A DNA stretch of 32,088 nt from an uncultured Paracoccaceae bacterium (GTDB taxonomy: Bacteria; Pseudomonadota; Alphaproteobacteria; Rhodobacterales; Rhodobacteraceae), in assembly GCA_938016515.1 (NCBI GenBank), contig CALILP010000113.1:1-32088 (forward strand), read 5' to 3'. This document shows positions 7,427 to 14,733 of this stretch, piece after piece (position 1 is the stretch's first letter; each line of letters starts with the position of its first letter). Below the pieces are notes generated by a model. That model saw only the letters and a program-made list of their open reading frames with translations, was not told the origin of the DNA and ran no database searches. A program made the position numbers and the translations under genes.

Positions 7427-8608
7427 TTAACCGGCAAACCGTGCACGGGCCAAAGTTTCACCGCGGTCTTTGATCGAGGTCGAAACATTGTCCAACATCG
7501 CGTTAAAGATCGAGTTTTCCCCAGAAATACGCGTCATGATTTCATCAATCGCGTCGTTCAAATTATCCGTCAGCGCCTGCAGTTCTAAGGACTTCGCCTG
7601 CAACTCATTTGCGTCTGCTGTTTTGTTGGCGGCGTCGTAGCTTAGCTTTGCTGTCGCGATTTGCGACGATGCTGACCCAGCGGTCGCTGCCGCATTCACA
7701 GTGTTCGCACCATGCTGTGCCATTGTCGCCGTCTTACTCATCTGGGCGCTTTTGGCTGCAACATCTGCGGCCTTCGCAGCGTTTGTCGCGGCCGAAGCCG
7801 CTTGCGTGGTTGTGGCCGCCGCTTGGGTTGTCGTCGCAGTCGCTTGCGAAAGTGTGCTGGCCATCTGCATGATCTTTGCGCCAGCACTCTTGAGAAGAAT
7901 ATCAGGGCGCATCGCAACAACAGAAGCAACGACCATAACAACCGTCAGGGCGATGCTGAAACCTTTGTCAGCCTTCTTGGCGGCCTCTTCGGCTTGCTCA
8001 CGCGGAACGCCATCCGCTGTTTGTTTGAGGATCGTAATATTGCCCGCGATCCCAAAGCCAGTTTGCTCCATCACAATCTGATCGACCAGCTGGATTGCGG
8101 CGGCGGTCCCGGCGACCAACAAGGCAGCACCGGCTACAGCACCAGCTCCTGTGGCGATTAGCACAGCACCGGCAACAATTGTCGCAATAGCCACAAGAGC
8201 GTTGAAAAATTTGCCGAAACCCGATGATTTCTTCGCTTTTTCGGCAGCAGCCTTCGCGTCATCAAGCTGCTTTTGCGACTCCTCGGCGGCATCACGACGT
8301 TCCGCTTGGCTTTGGCGCTTTTGTTCCTCCTTGGCGTTCAGTTCTTTCGTCCCCGTCTCGCCGACAATCTCTTTCAACCTCATCGTAGCCTCAGCAACGA
8401 GTGTATCGACCTGATCACCAGTCAACGTCGGAAAGAACTTCGAAAGACTCTGAGAGATCATTTCATAGTTTTGACCCAAAGGATCAGGTAGCGGGCCACC
8501 CTGCGCCAAGCTGCCAGCACCCGTGGTCTGCACGGTCTCGGCAATTTGGGATGTCTGGTTGATATTCGGCTGAACGGGGCCAGTTTTTGAAACAGAAATA
8601 TCGACCAT
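7427..8608 (-). CDS. sctE: T3SS major translocator SctE (YopB/IpaB-like)
   Basis: A 393-residue protein with the major-translocator layout. A coiled coil spans about 88-127. A long glycine/alanine-rich hydrophobic region follows at about 134-172 (FNALVAIATIVAGAVLIATG onward). A second hydrophobic segment lies at 216-234 (GFSIALTVVMVVASVVA), with a roughly 43-residue loop between them. Alanine-rich helices follow (TTTQAAATTTQAASAA) to a helical C-terminus. The start overlaps the stop of the SycD-type chaperone (TAATG), which is the typical chaperone-translocator coupling. The protein is predicted to insert in the target-cell membrane and form the pore with SctB. Confidence 0.9.
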   Translation of the reverse strand: MVDISVSKTGPVQPNINQTSQIAETVQTTGAGSLAQGGPLPDPLGQNYEMISQSLSKFFPTLTGDQVDTLVAEATMRLKEIVGETGTKELNAKEEQKRQSQAERRDAAEESQKQLDDAKAAAEKAKKSSGFGKFFNALVAIATIVAGAVLIATGAGAVAGAALLVAGTAAAIQLVDQIVMEQTGFGIAGNITILKQTADGVPREQAEEAAKKADKGFSIALTVVMVVASVVAMRPDILLKSAGAKIMQMASTLSQATATTTQAAATTTQAASAATNAAKAADVAAKSAQMSKTATMAQHGANTVNAAATAGSASSQIATAKLSYDAANKTADANELQAKSLELQALTDNLNDAIDEIMTRISGENSIFNAMLDNVSTSIKDRGETLARARFAG

Positions 8609-9204
8609 TATGCAGTCCCTTTCAAAGCAGCGGCATCTGAATCAGGGCCAGCTGATGCCAACAGGTCTTCTGTGTGTGTAATCATGCGCAGGGCCACCTC
8701 GTGGGCGTCCGGCGTGCCATGCCCGTCATCGCAAAGCGCTGCCGCAATCTGGTAGACTTCAAGCGCTTCCGCCGTTTCTTTTGCGGACAGCAGGCATTCG
8801 CCTAATCGCAAATAGCCATCCACATCAGTGGCCTGAAAGCCTAATGAAACAATATAACATCGTGCCGCCATATCGACTGTGCCTTGCGCCTGATACGTTG
8901 TGCCCAAGGCGTACCAAAAGCGATAATCGTAGGATTTCAGCTTGGTCAGTTTGTCAAAGACCACCTGCGCCTGTGCCACATCACCAGCCTGCATAGTCTG
9001 GATTCCAACTGCGAAAAGCGCATCAAGATGATCGTCGCTCAGGTCCATCGCGATATGCGGAGAAATGCCGTCGCGGATCGATTGCATGATAGCGTCATTT
9101 GCCAAACCAAGTTCCGCGACCATCTTGTCAAAATACGGGTTCGCCATTTCTAAGGCGGCTGCGAAGTCTTCTTTGGTCTCATATCCGAGGTCGAGTATTG
9201 ACAT
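8608..9204 (-). CDS. sycD: T3SS translocator chaperone (SycD/LcrH/SicA family)
   Basis: A 198-residue class II chaperone. Three TPR-like units are visible: LDALFAVGIQTMQAGDVAQA; RFWYALGTTYQAQGTVDMAA; and GYLRLGECLLSAKETAEALE. A helical N-terminal arm precedes them. The family holds the two translocators separately before export, and the gene is translationally coupled to sctE. ATG 9204 follows a C-rich leader with a poor ribosome-binding site. The 80-nt upstream gap contains a perfect TGTG-N8-CACA dyad, so this is probably the first gene of a sycD-sctE-sctB operon. Confidence 0.92.
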   Translation of the reverse strand: MSILDLGYETKEDFAAALEMANPYFDKMVAELGLANDAIMQSIRDGISPHIAMDLSDDHLDALFAVGIQTMQAGDVAQAQVVFDKLTKLKSYDYRFWYALGTTYQAQGTVDMAARCYIVSLGFQATDVDGYLRLGECLLSAKETAEALEVYQIAAALCDDGHGTPDAHEVALRMITHTEDLLASAGPDSDAAALKGTA

Positions 9205-9233
9205 GGGGGGTGTCCAATTCGTTGTGTTAAGTC

Positions 9234-9275
9234 ACCTTACCCACCCCACGAGAATCGAGTGTGCTTTAGAACACA
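9234..9275 (-). promoter_or_regulatory. dyad and -10-like box upstream of sycD-sctE-sctB
   Basis: On the minus strand, TGTGTTCTAAAGCACA (9275-9260) has perfect TGTG and CACA ends. The -10-like TAAGGT (9239-9234) begins 21 nt beyond it. The site ends 55 nt before the sycD start codon. Its right part (TAAAGCACA) matches the other four sites. Confidence 0.6.
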
Positions 9276-9284
9276 GGCCCAAAT

Positions 9285-9683
9285 CTAATTCGGTCCCTTT
9301 GCGATTTCTTTTTTCGGCCCCGCCGCCAAACCTGATGCAATATCCTGTGCTTCCGTTTCGCGGCCACTCGCAAAATAGCATTTCGCGCGCAAATAGCGGC
9401 GCATCCGAATGACATCAGCAGAGGCATCATGACGGTCCAAAAGATCCAACTGATCCAGACAGGCCAACGTCTCGGCATAGTCGCCCGCAAAAAACGCAAG
9501 CACTGCCTGACATTGCAGCAACCGTTCAGACCGTTCGCCCAGAACCACCATCCCGTCGACGATCTGTTTCGCACGGATATGGTTTCCGTTCTGGGCCAAC
9601 ACATAGACGGTCACCAAAAGATAATCGCGCTGCCGATCTGACAACGCGGGCTTGAGGTCTTTGACAAGTTCCAGGGCCGTCAT
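9285..9683 (-). CDS. sctY: T3SS protein SctY (YscY-like TPR chaperone of SctX)
   Basis: A 132-residue helical protein with a short TPR-like array: LSDRQRDYLLVTVYVLAQNG, then RSERLLQCQAVLAFFAGDYA, then IRMRRYLRAKCYFASGRE. Size, fold and position just after sctX match YscY, which binds YscX and the export gate SctV and is needed for export in Ysc-family systems. Its ATG overlaps the sctX stop (ATGA). The C-terminus is basic and short. A generic TPR chaperone is the main alternative, but overlap with a recognisable SctX makes SctY likelier. Confidence 0.8.
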   Translation of the reverse strand: MTALELVKDLKPALSDRQRDYLLVTVYVLAQNGNHIRAKQIVDGMVVLGERSERLLQCQAVLAFFAGDYAETLACLDQLDLLDRHDASADVIRMRRYLRAKCYFASGRETEAQDIASGLAAGPKKEIAKGPN

Positions 9684-10060
9684 CCTTTGAACAACGCAGC
9701 AAGGGCGGTGCGGATGTCGCGATCAAGGGCGACCTCCTCGGTCAGGATGTTGGTCACTTGATCAAGGGCCGCACGCTCTGACCCAGTTGACTGGGCGCGG
9801 GCGTCCTCAAAGACGGCCAAGGCACCCAACCGCGCATCCGTCAGAACCGAGGGATCAAGAAGATCGGCATCAACAAATTCCGGCTCAAGCATATTCGGCA
9901 GGCGTTCATCCAAAGACGGGCGCTTCAGGATCCTATCCAACTCGGCAAGGCGCGGTAGAAATTTTTGCGTCAGCCCACCTTCGCGTGGCAGGTGCTGTTC
10001 ATCATCGATCTGCCAGCGCGAAATGCCTTCAAGGCCGACATCTAACTTACGAACCCGCAT
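9680..10060 (-). CDS. sctX: T3SS protein SctX (YscX-like)
   Basis: A 126-residue protein, close to the 122 of YscX. The N-terminus (LDVGLEGISRWQIDDEQHLP) and the following LPRLAELDRILKRP resemble the GIEKLS...LPPDGH...PHLERLYP pattern I recall from YscX. The C-terminus (ALDRDIRTALAALFKG) matches the family's final DR-containing helix. ATG 10060 has GGAG 8 nt upstream and begins 3 nt after the tip-like gene ends. SctX is an early secreted substrate that binds SctY and is characteristic of Ysc-family T3SSs. Its presence therefore helps place this system in that family. Confidence 0.82.
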   Translation of the reverse strand: MRVRKLDVGLEGISRWQIDDEQHLPREGGLTQKFLPRLAELDRILKRPSLDERLPNMLEPEFVDADLLDPSVLTDARLGALAVFEDARAQSTGSERAALDQVTNILTEEVALDRDIRTALAALFKG

Positions 10061-10063
10061 CGC

Positions 10064-11947
10064 CTAGCTCCGCGCGATTGTCGTCAGGGTATCGTTCAAA
10101 CGACGAAGGGCATTGTTTGCCAGATCAAAATTTCGGTTCCGCTCGCGGTTGATATTGGAAATCTCATTTGTCAGAATTTGGCTTTCCTGATTGATCGTCG
10201 TGACTGTATCTGCAAGCTGACTGGCAAAGATGTTGAGGGCATTTTGCGAAAATCGCTTTAATCGGCCTGGTTCTTCCAGCACCTCGGCACCAAAGACTGT
10301 CAAGGGCCCTCCAGCAACTGCCGGACTGCCTGGATTATCGCGAGCTGCTTCAAAATTAGCAATTTGCTCAGGTGTTGCGTCTTCCCCGTTGAACCTGACT
10401 TCTCTAGATAAGAATTGCGCTATGCCCACCCGAAAACTGAATTCTCCATCATCAAGCACGTCGAGAGTTGGGCGATTAATCCCGCGCAATTCTTCGATAG
10501 GATGGCGAACATCACTGCCCTCAACCAATTGCTCTTCAATGAAAGCCACCAAAAAGCGTTGTTCGTCCGTCAGATCCGACAGAAAAGCATCGTTTCCTGT
10601 TTCACCGAAAATCGTCCGTTCTTCTTCCGCCCCTTCGGTTCCCGTGTTGAATGTGCGTAAGGCATCGTTAAGAAGTTGCTGCGCCCGTGCATATACCTGA
10701 AGCAGCGCGTTCTGCTGGTTCAACTCTTCGGTTTCGGCGTTAACTTCCGCTTCGCGAGTAAGATTATAGTTCAACTGGAAGATCGCAATCAGACTTGGAC
10801 CGTCCAGCGCCCTACCCGCATTCAACAAACCAGATTGTGCAAGCTGCAGACGCTGATTGTCTAGATCACGAATTCGGGTTTCCTGCGCGATCAGACTATC
10901 AAGACCATTGCGCAGTCCCGACTGACTAATATCGTCACCTACGGGGAGGTTGACGTTCTTAAGGCCACCTTCAAGATCAGCAAGACTATTGGCGGCTAAA
11001 AAACCTGCTGGCGGGTTCTGTACCGTTTCGAAGAATGCGTTGGCACGCTTTGCCCGTCGCGTGATGTCCTCAATGCGGGTATTGATTTCCGCTTGTGCGA
11101 AAAAGCTGGATTCATTCGCGCGCGTCTGGATGTTATCAAGCTGATCGGTAAAGACCTTCTTAAATTCCGCAATCTCCTCCGCGCTAAACGTTCCGGACGC
11201 ATTCGCACTGAACAGGGCATTGACTTCGCCTTTCGCATTGTCGACGGACGCCTGAACGGCAGCTCTGGCCAAATCCCCTGCCTTTGCACCCAGAACACTC
11301 TCGATATTGGTTCTCAGGCTGGGCGGGTCATCGGGCAAACCTGCAACCGCGTCTGACAAAGCTTGCTCCGTCTCAGGTCCCACAATCGCAAGATCCGCTT
11401 TGGTCAGCTGTTGCAGAACGAATGTCCGCTTCCCGTCAGGGGCCGCCACGATATCAAAGCGGTTGGTGCCTTGGACAAACGTCACCACCTTCGCACCGGA
11501 GGCACCAGGCGCCACAGTGCCAAACCGGTTCACATACTCAAGCTGATGGGCCGAATGAAACCCGAAAAAATCTTCAAGCGGCAAGGCATCAGGGCCCGGA
11601 ATAGCCTCCGCATTCGGAAAGACATTGACCGGATCCAATGGGTTCCCGTCCGCATCAAAAGCAGGCACCGTGGTCCGCGTCGCACCCTCAAACAAATACT
11701 CGGTCTGGCCGTCCTGCGACACGGGATTGCCGACAAGTTTGTTCTCGACACCATCAAAGAACGGGAACAGGAAATTGGCCCGCTCAGCATTTGTGGCACC
11801 GACGTCATTTCCGGCGATATTTGGATCACCCACACCAACCCCAGACCCGATGATCACGGAGGTAGGTGGGACCGCGGCGTCATTGTCAGACAGGCCAATT
11901 GCTTGGAAAAAGGGATTGCCGGTGGGGGGTGTCACAGTATCCATCAT
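10064..11947 (-). CDS. large T3SS protein with needle-tip-like coiled-coil architecture
   Basis: A 627-residue protein I do not recognise as a named family. A long helix lies at about 385-433 (NLTREAEVNAETEELNQQNA). An inserted mixed region follows at 434-560, then a C-terminal helix at 565-625 (DTVTTINQESQILTNEISNI). A helix-middle-domain-helix arrangement ending at the C-terminus is how tip proteins such as LcrV and IpaD are built. The N-terminal 250 residues are extra compared with LcrV (about 326 residues). The start (ATG ATG at 11947) immediately follows the stop of the 135-residue gene, and sctX follows after 3 nt. Another secreted component, such as a ruler or an effector, is possible. 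Confidence 0.65.
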   Translation of the reverse strand: MMDTVTPPTGNPFFQAIGLSDNDAAVPPTSVIIGSGVGVGDPNIAGNDVGATNAERANFLFPFFDGVENKLVGNPVSQDGQTEYLFEGATRTTVPAFDADGNPLDPVNVFPNAEAIPGPDALPLEDFFGFHSAHQLEYVNRFGTVAPGASGAKVVTFVQGTNRFDIVAAPDGKRTFVLQQLTKADLAIVGPETEQALSDAVAGLPDDPPSLRTNIESVLGAKAGDLARAAVQASVDNAKGEVNALFSANASGTFSAEEIAEFKKVFTDQLDNIQTRANESSFFAQAEINTRIEDITRRAKRANAFFETVQNPPAGFLAANSLADLEGGLKNVNLPVGDDISQSGLRNGLDSLIAQETRIRDLDNQRLQLAQSGLLNAGRALDGPSLIAIFQLNYNLTREAEVNAETEELNQQNALLQVYARAQQLLNDALRTFNTGTEGAEEERTIFGETGNDAFLSDLTDEQRFLVAFIEEQLVEGSDVRHPIEELRGINRPTLDVLDDGEFSFRVGIAQFLSREVRFNGEDATPEQIANFEAARDNPGSPAVAGGPLTVFGAEVLEEPGRLKRFSQNALNIFASQLADTVTTINQESQILTNEISNINRERNRNFDLANNALRRLNDTLTTIARS

Positions 11948-12355
11948 CTATCTCATTGTTAGCCGTGTACGGTGTGCAAGGTCTTCGTCCAGCCCTGCCA
12001 GATGCTCTGGCGTTTGCCGTAAAACGATGTTGGCGGAACCGCCGTTGGTCGCTTGGGGCAACGTGACGCCATGCGCCTGCGCCACCCGGTTCACGTAGGT
12101 TTCCAGCGCCATGACCCGGTCCTGAAACATCTGCATGTCCTCAACGCCGATCAGGTCGGCAAGCAAGCCCTGAAACTGGATGTCTGCCTGCAACAAAGGG
12201 TGGCCCGACATCACACCAAGTGTCTTGGCGATTTCACCAAAGACAGGCTCGAACGATTGGGACCGACGGGCGGCGTCCTTGCGAAATCCGGCGATGGCGT
12301 GTGTGACGTCATCAGCGGAAAGCGTGTCATGCGCATTTTGTGCGGCGGTGTTCAT
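11948..12355 (-). CDS. small protein leading the tip-like/sctX/sctY operon
   Basis: A 135-residue, mostly helical protein without a family I can name. It contains DDVTHAIAGFRKDAARRSQS and FQDRVMALETYVNRVAQAHG, the latter a good amphipathic helix. In Ysc systems the small gene before lcrV encodes LcrG, the tip chaperone; the position here is similar, so a tip-protein chaperone is a reasonable inference. There is no sequence evidence for LcrG itself. ATG 12355 is 71 nt from the shared dyad at 12427-12442 and has only a weak AAGA leader. Its stop abuts the next start. Confidence 0.6.
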   Translation of the reverse strand: MNTAAQNAHDTLSADDVTHAIAGFRKDAARRSQSFEPVFGEIAKTLGVMSGHPLLQADIQFQGLLADLIGVEDMQMFQDRVMALETYVNRVAQAHGVTLPQATNGGSANIVLRQTPEHLAGLDEDLAHRTRLTMR

Positions 12356-12400
12356 CTGTCTTAACCGTTTTGCAGACGCCTCATGCGTCCTGTTGGGGGC

Positions 12401-12468
12401 AACCTAGACAAGAATTCACCCTCCGCTGTGCTGTTCGACACAACCGCCCTCACCCGTTCCCCTAAAGT
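12401..12468. promoter_or_regulatory. shared divergent dyad between sctW and the tip-like/sctX operon
   Basis: The dyad at 12427-12442 reads TGTGCTGTTCGACACA on + and TGTGTCGAACAGCACA on -, with perfect TGTG/CACA ends. A -10-like hexamer lies 21 nt from each side: TAAAGT at 12463-12468 towards sctW and TAGGTT (12406-12401) towards the minus operon. Starts are 63 nt and 71 nt away. One factor could activate both directions. Confidence 0.6.
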
Positions 12469-12505
12469 AAGGACACACCCAAAGACGCCAGCACCGGAGG
12501 ACGAA

Positions 12506-13696
12506 ATGAGCGAACTGAACATAGCCAGACAACAAGTTGCGTCGGCCAATGTGCAGTCGCAACTTGGTGCAGAAACCCTTCAGATAAACAGCGGCGCGCG
12601 CAAAGGCGACGCAGCAACCGCGGTCGCCAAAAACTCTGACCTTAGCGATATTCAAGAAGAGATCGGCAATGCGGTGGGCAAGTTCGCGGACAAGCGCACG
12701 CTTGGGCAGGCCAAGATACGTCAGGGGGCTGGCGTCAATATGGAAGCCCTCAAGCGGATCGCCGACTACTACGAAAAGCTGCCTGACATGCCGCGAGAGG
12801 CAGAGCTGCGCGACCTCGTCAGCAAGCTGCAGGCCTTTGAGGACCTGATCAGCGGCGGTGGTGGCGGTGGCAGTGCCCCAACAGCAGACGACATCCTGCA
12901 AGCGCTGCGCGACTTCAGCGGAGATGTCACTCACCAGTTCGAGGCGTTGCAGGTCGCTCAGCGGTATTTTGAAACCGCTGAAGCCAGCGATGAATTTGCA
13001 GCCCTACTTGATAAAGCCGAACAAGCCTTCAGTGACCCCGACATCGCGCGCGACGTTCAGGCAGGCTACGCCGTTGCAAAAGGGGCGGCTGATCTCGCGC
13101 CGACGCTCGAAACCTCACCCGGTGCATTGCGCGATACGTACCGCGAAATGCTGCGTAGCGAAAAACACATGGGGCAATTGTTTGATCAGCTGTCGACCTT
13201 CAACATCCGCCTCAAATTCGTCGAGGTCGTTGATCTGTTCCTGAAGACTGCGGGCGCAGAGCTTAGCAACCAAGACAGTCAGGTCGACCCGATCATTCTG
13301 GGTGCGCTGACCCGCGAGCTGGGCGCGCTGAAAGAAATGCAAACCGTCTTTGAAGAAGGCGGCCGCCTGATTGCGCAAACCAAACGGATCGATCCGGATT
13401 TCGGGGCCAATGGTGATGGATCAGAGCAGGTCAAACTGACCAGCGACATGCTCAACTTTTCCGCCAAATCGGCACCCAGCATGTCGGATGCACGGCAACT
13501 CGTGAAAGACTTCGAGCCGGCAGCCGAGAAAACCCTGGTGGTCTTCGCAAACGGCCTGCACGACCTGCATCGCCTGATCTCGGATCGGTCTGTCACGTCG
13601 GATTCCGCGCGACTGCAACAAAGTGCAGCAATCCAAAACCTCTGCATTGAACGGTCTGCCGCTGAAGAAGCGGCATTCAGCGCGCAGCTACACTAG
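12506..13696 (+). CDS. sctW: T3SS gatekeeper SctW (YopN/InvE/HrpJ family)
   Basis: A 396-residue protein. The disordered N-terminus (about 1-45) is typical of a secreted gatekeeper. A HrpJ-like core is visible in ILQALRDFSGDVTHQFEALQ and DTYREMLRSEKHMGQLFDQL. The C-terminal helical part (LGALKEMQTVFEEGGRLI) corresponds to the TyeA-like section, so this is a one-chain YopN-TyeA type like InvE and MxiC. A six-glycine linker lies at 117-122. The frame is open upstream, but ATG 12506 has GGAGG 5 nt before it. The gene diverges from the tip-like/sctX operon. Gatekeepers hold back effectors until host contact. Confidence 0.87.
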   Translation: MSELNIARQQVASANVQSQLGAETLQINSGARKGDAATAVAKNSDLSDIQEEIGNAVGKFADKRTLGQAKIRQGAGVNMEALKRIADYYEKLPDMPREAELRDLVSKLQAFEDLISGGGGGGSAPTADDILQALRDFSGDVTHQFEALQVAQRYFETAEASDEFAALLDKAEQAFSDPDIARDVQAGYAVAKGAADLAPTLETSPGALRDTYREMLRSEKHMGQLFDQLSTFNIRLKFVEVVDLFLKTAGAELSNQDSQVDPIILGALTRELGALKEMQTVFEEGGRLIAQTKRIDPDFGANGDGSEQVKLTSDMLNFSAKSAPSMSDARQLVKDFEPAAEKTLVVFANGLHDLHRLISDRSVTSDSARLQQSAAIQNLCIERSAAEEAAFSAQLH

Positions 13697-13704
13697 GAAC
13701 CGCC

Positions 13705-14088
13705 GTGGCCCGTTTTTCCCCCAGCGCCGTACAAGCGATTGAAGACTTTGTACAAAACCTGCAGATGAGCAGCGTGGCACCCGCCCCTGACGGCAGCTAC
13801 ACCTTCGCATTCACGCGGGCAGGTGACCTTAGCATTTGCCCCAGTGAAGATGGCAAGCGGGCCATCATGTCGCTGAAATCGCGCGACCCGCGCCGGCTAA
13901 CGTCCGAAGACATGACGCGCCTTCTGACCCTCGCACAAAGAGACCCAATCACGCAGACACCAATCTCTGCCGGGCTGGTCGGTGGGCAGGTCGTTCTTGC
14001 GGCAAACATCCCGGACGACGCCTTTGATCTGCAAAAGATCGAACTGTGCCTCGACCGCCTGATCGCCCTGCAAACCGCAGCAACATAA
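13705..14088 (+). CDS. class I chaperone, probable SycN-like partner of SctW
   Basis: A 127-residue protein with class I chaperone features: an N-terminal helix (SAVQAIEDFVQNLQM), strands (DGSYTFAFTRAGDLSIC and RAIMSLKSR), a middle helix (TSEDMTRLLTLAQRD), a strand pair around AGLVGGQVVLAANI and a C-terminal helix. The size matches SycN (123 residues). GTG 13705 has AGGA about 6 nt upstream and starts 8 nt after the sctW stop. In Yersinia the YopN chaperone SycN is encoded beside the gatekeeper, so SctW is the likely client. Confidence 0.75.
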   Translation: MARFSPSAVQAIEDFVQNLQMSSVAPAPDGSYTFAFTRAGDLSICPSEDGKRAIMSLKSRDPRRLTSEDMTRLLTLAQRDPITQTPISAGLVGGQVVLAANIPDDAFDLQKIELCLDRLIALQTAAT

Positions 14089-14150
14089 GCGCGGGTTCTG
14101 GACAAATTTCAAACACTCTCAGCCTCACTCAAAACCTAAGGACATCCGAC

Positions 14151-14615
14151 ATGTACCAAGTTGATGAAATTCTAAACCTCCTGAATGAAAAGCTCGGCAG
14201 CGATCAGCTTTCCTGGAAAGGGGACCATTCCAGCATCAAGTTCGAAGACGGCAGCATTGTTGATTTTATCAAGATTGACACCCAAACGATCGAACTGGTC
14301 AACGTTATCGAGAAATACACCAAGGTGGCGGACGCGACGCTTTGCGCCAATATCCTGATGGCCAACTACCAAGGCGGCATGACAGGCCAATCCCGCCTGT
14401 CTTTGACGCCGGATCAAAGAACTCTTGCCTTGTGCTGCCGTATTGATGTGCGCTGGGTCGACGCGGCGCTGTTCGAAGAAATCCTGACCGATTTCCTGAA
14501 ATACATCCAATTCTGGAACAGCGACGAAGCCGCAGAATTCCTGTCAGGCGACGAGTCCTCCGACACCGCCATGTCCAGCCAATCAGACCATGAAGCCTTT
14601 TTCACAAAGGTCTAA
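14151..14615 (+). CDS. class I (CesT/SycE-like) chaperone, probable partner of the downstream effector candidate
   Basis: A 154-residue protein with an N-terminal helix (QVDEILNLLNEKLG), strands (SIKFEDGSIVDFIKID and TIELVNVIEKY), a middle helix (DATLCANILMANYQGG), strands (SRLSLTPDQRTLALCCRI) and a C-terminal helix (ALFEEILTDFLKYIQFW). This is a full class I chaperone pattern. ATG 14151 has TAAGGA 8 nt upstream. The open frame extends back to 14046 but would overlap the preceding gene. It ends in a terminator-like hairpin just before the promoter of the 444-residue candidate effector, the obvious client by proximity. Confidence 0.78.
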   Translation: MYQVDEILNLLNEKLGSDQLSWKGDHSSIKFEDGSIVDFIKIDTQTIELVNVIEKYTKVADATLCANILMANYQGGMTGQSRLSLTPDQRTLALCCRIDVRWVDAALFEEILTDFLKYIQFWNSDEAAEFLSGDESSDTAMSSQSDHEAFFTKV

Positions 14616-14642
14616 AAAAACCCCTGTCTGGGGCGGTTTTTT
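14614..14642 (+). terminator. Rho-independent terminator after sctW-chaperone genes
   Basis: A-run plus CCCC pairs with GGGG-C-GG plus T-run: ten base pairs with one bulged C, ending in six T residues. It begins at the stop codon of the 14151 gene and would separate the sctW unit from the effector gene, which has its own promoter-like site at 14662. Confidence 0.7.
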
Positions 14643-14661
14643 GGACTTAATCGCGCCGGAC

Positions 14662-14704
14662 AGTGCAAAATAGCACATCTGAGATTATCCGCTTTTGCTA
14701 CCCA
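14662..14704 (+). promoter_or_regulatory. dyad and -10-like box upstream of the duplicated-module effector candidate
   Basis: AGTGCAAAATAGCACA at 14662-14677 contains GTGC-N6-GCAC. TACCCA at 14699-14704 begins 22 nt later and is the weakest -10 of the set. The site ends 56 nt before ATG 14734 and follows a terminator, so an independent promoter is expected here. Confidence 0.58.
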
Positions 14705-14733
14705 TAGGATAGTAGTTTCAAAAGGATAAGACG

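Noticed and set aside
8151-8165. GTGGCGATTAGCACA on the + strand, one mismatch from the T3SS dyad consensus
   Set aside because: It lies inside sctE, antisense to it, with no gene start 55-70 nt downstream. It is treated as a chance match.
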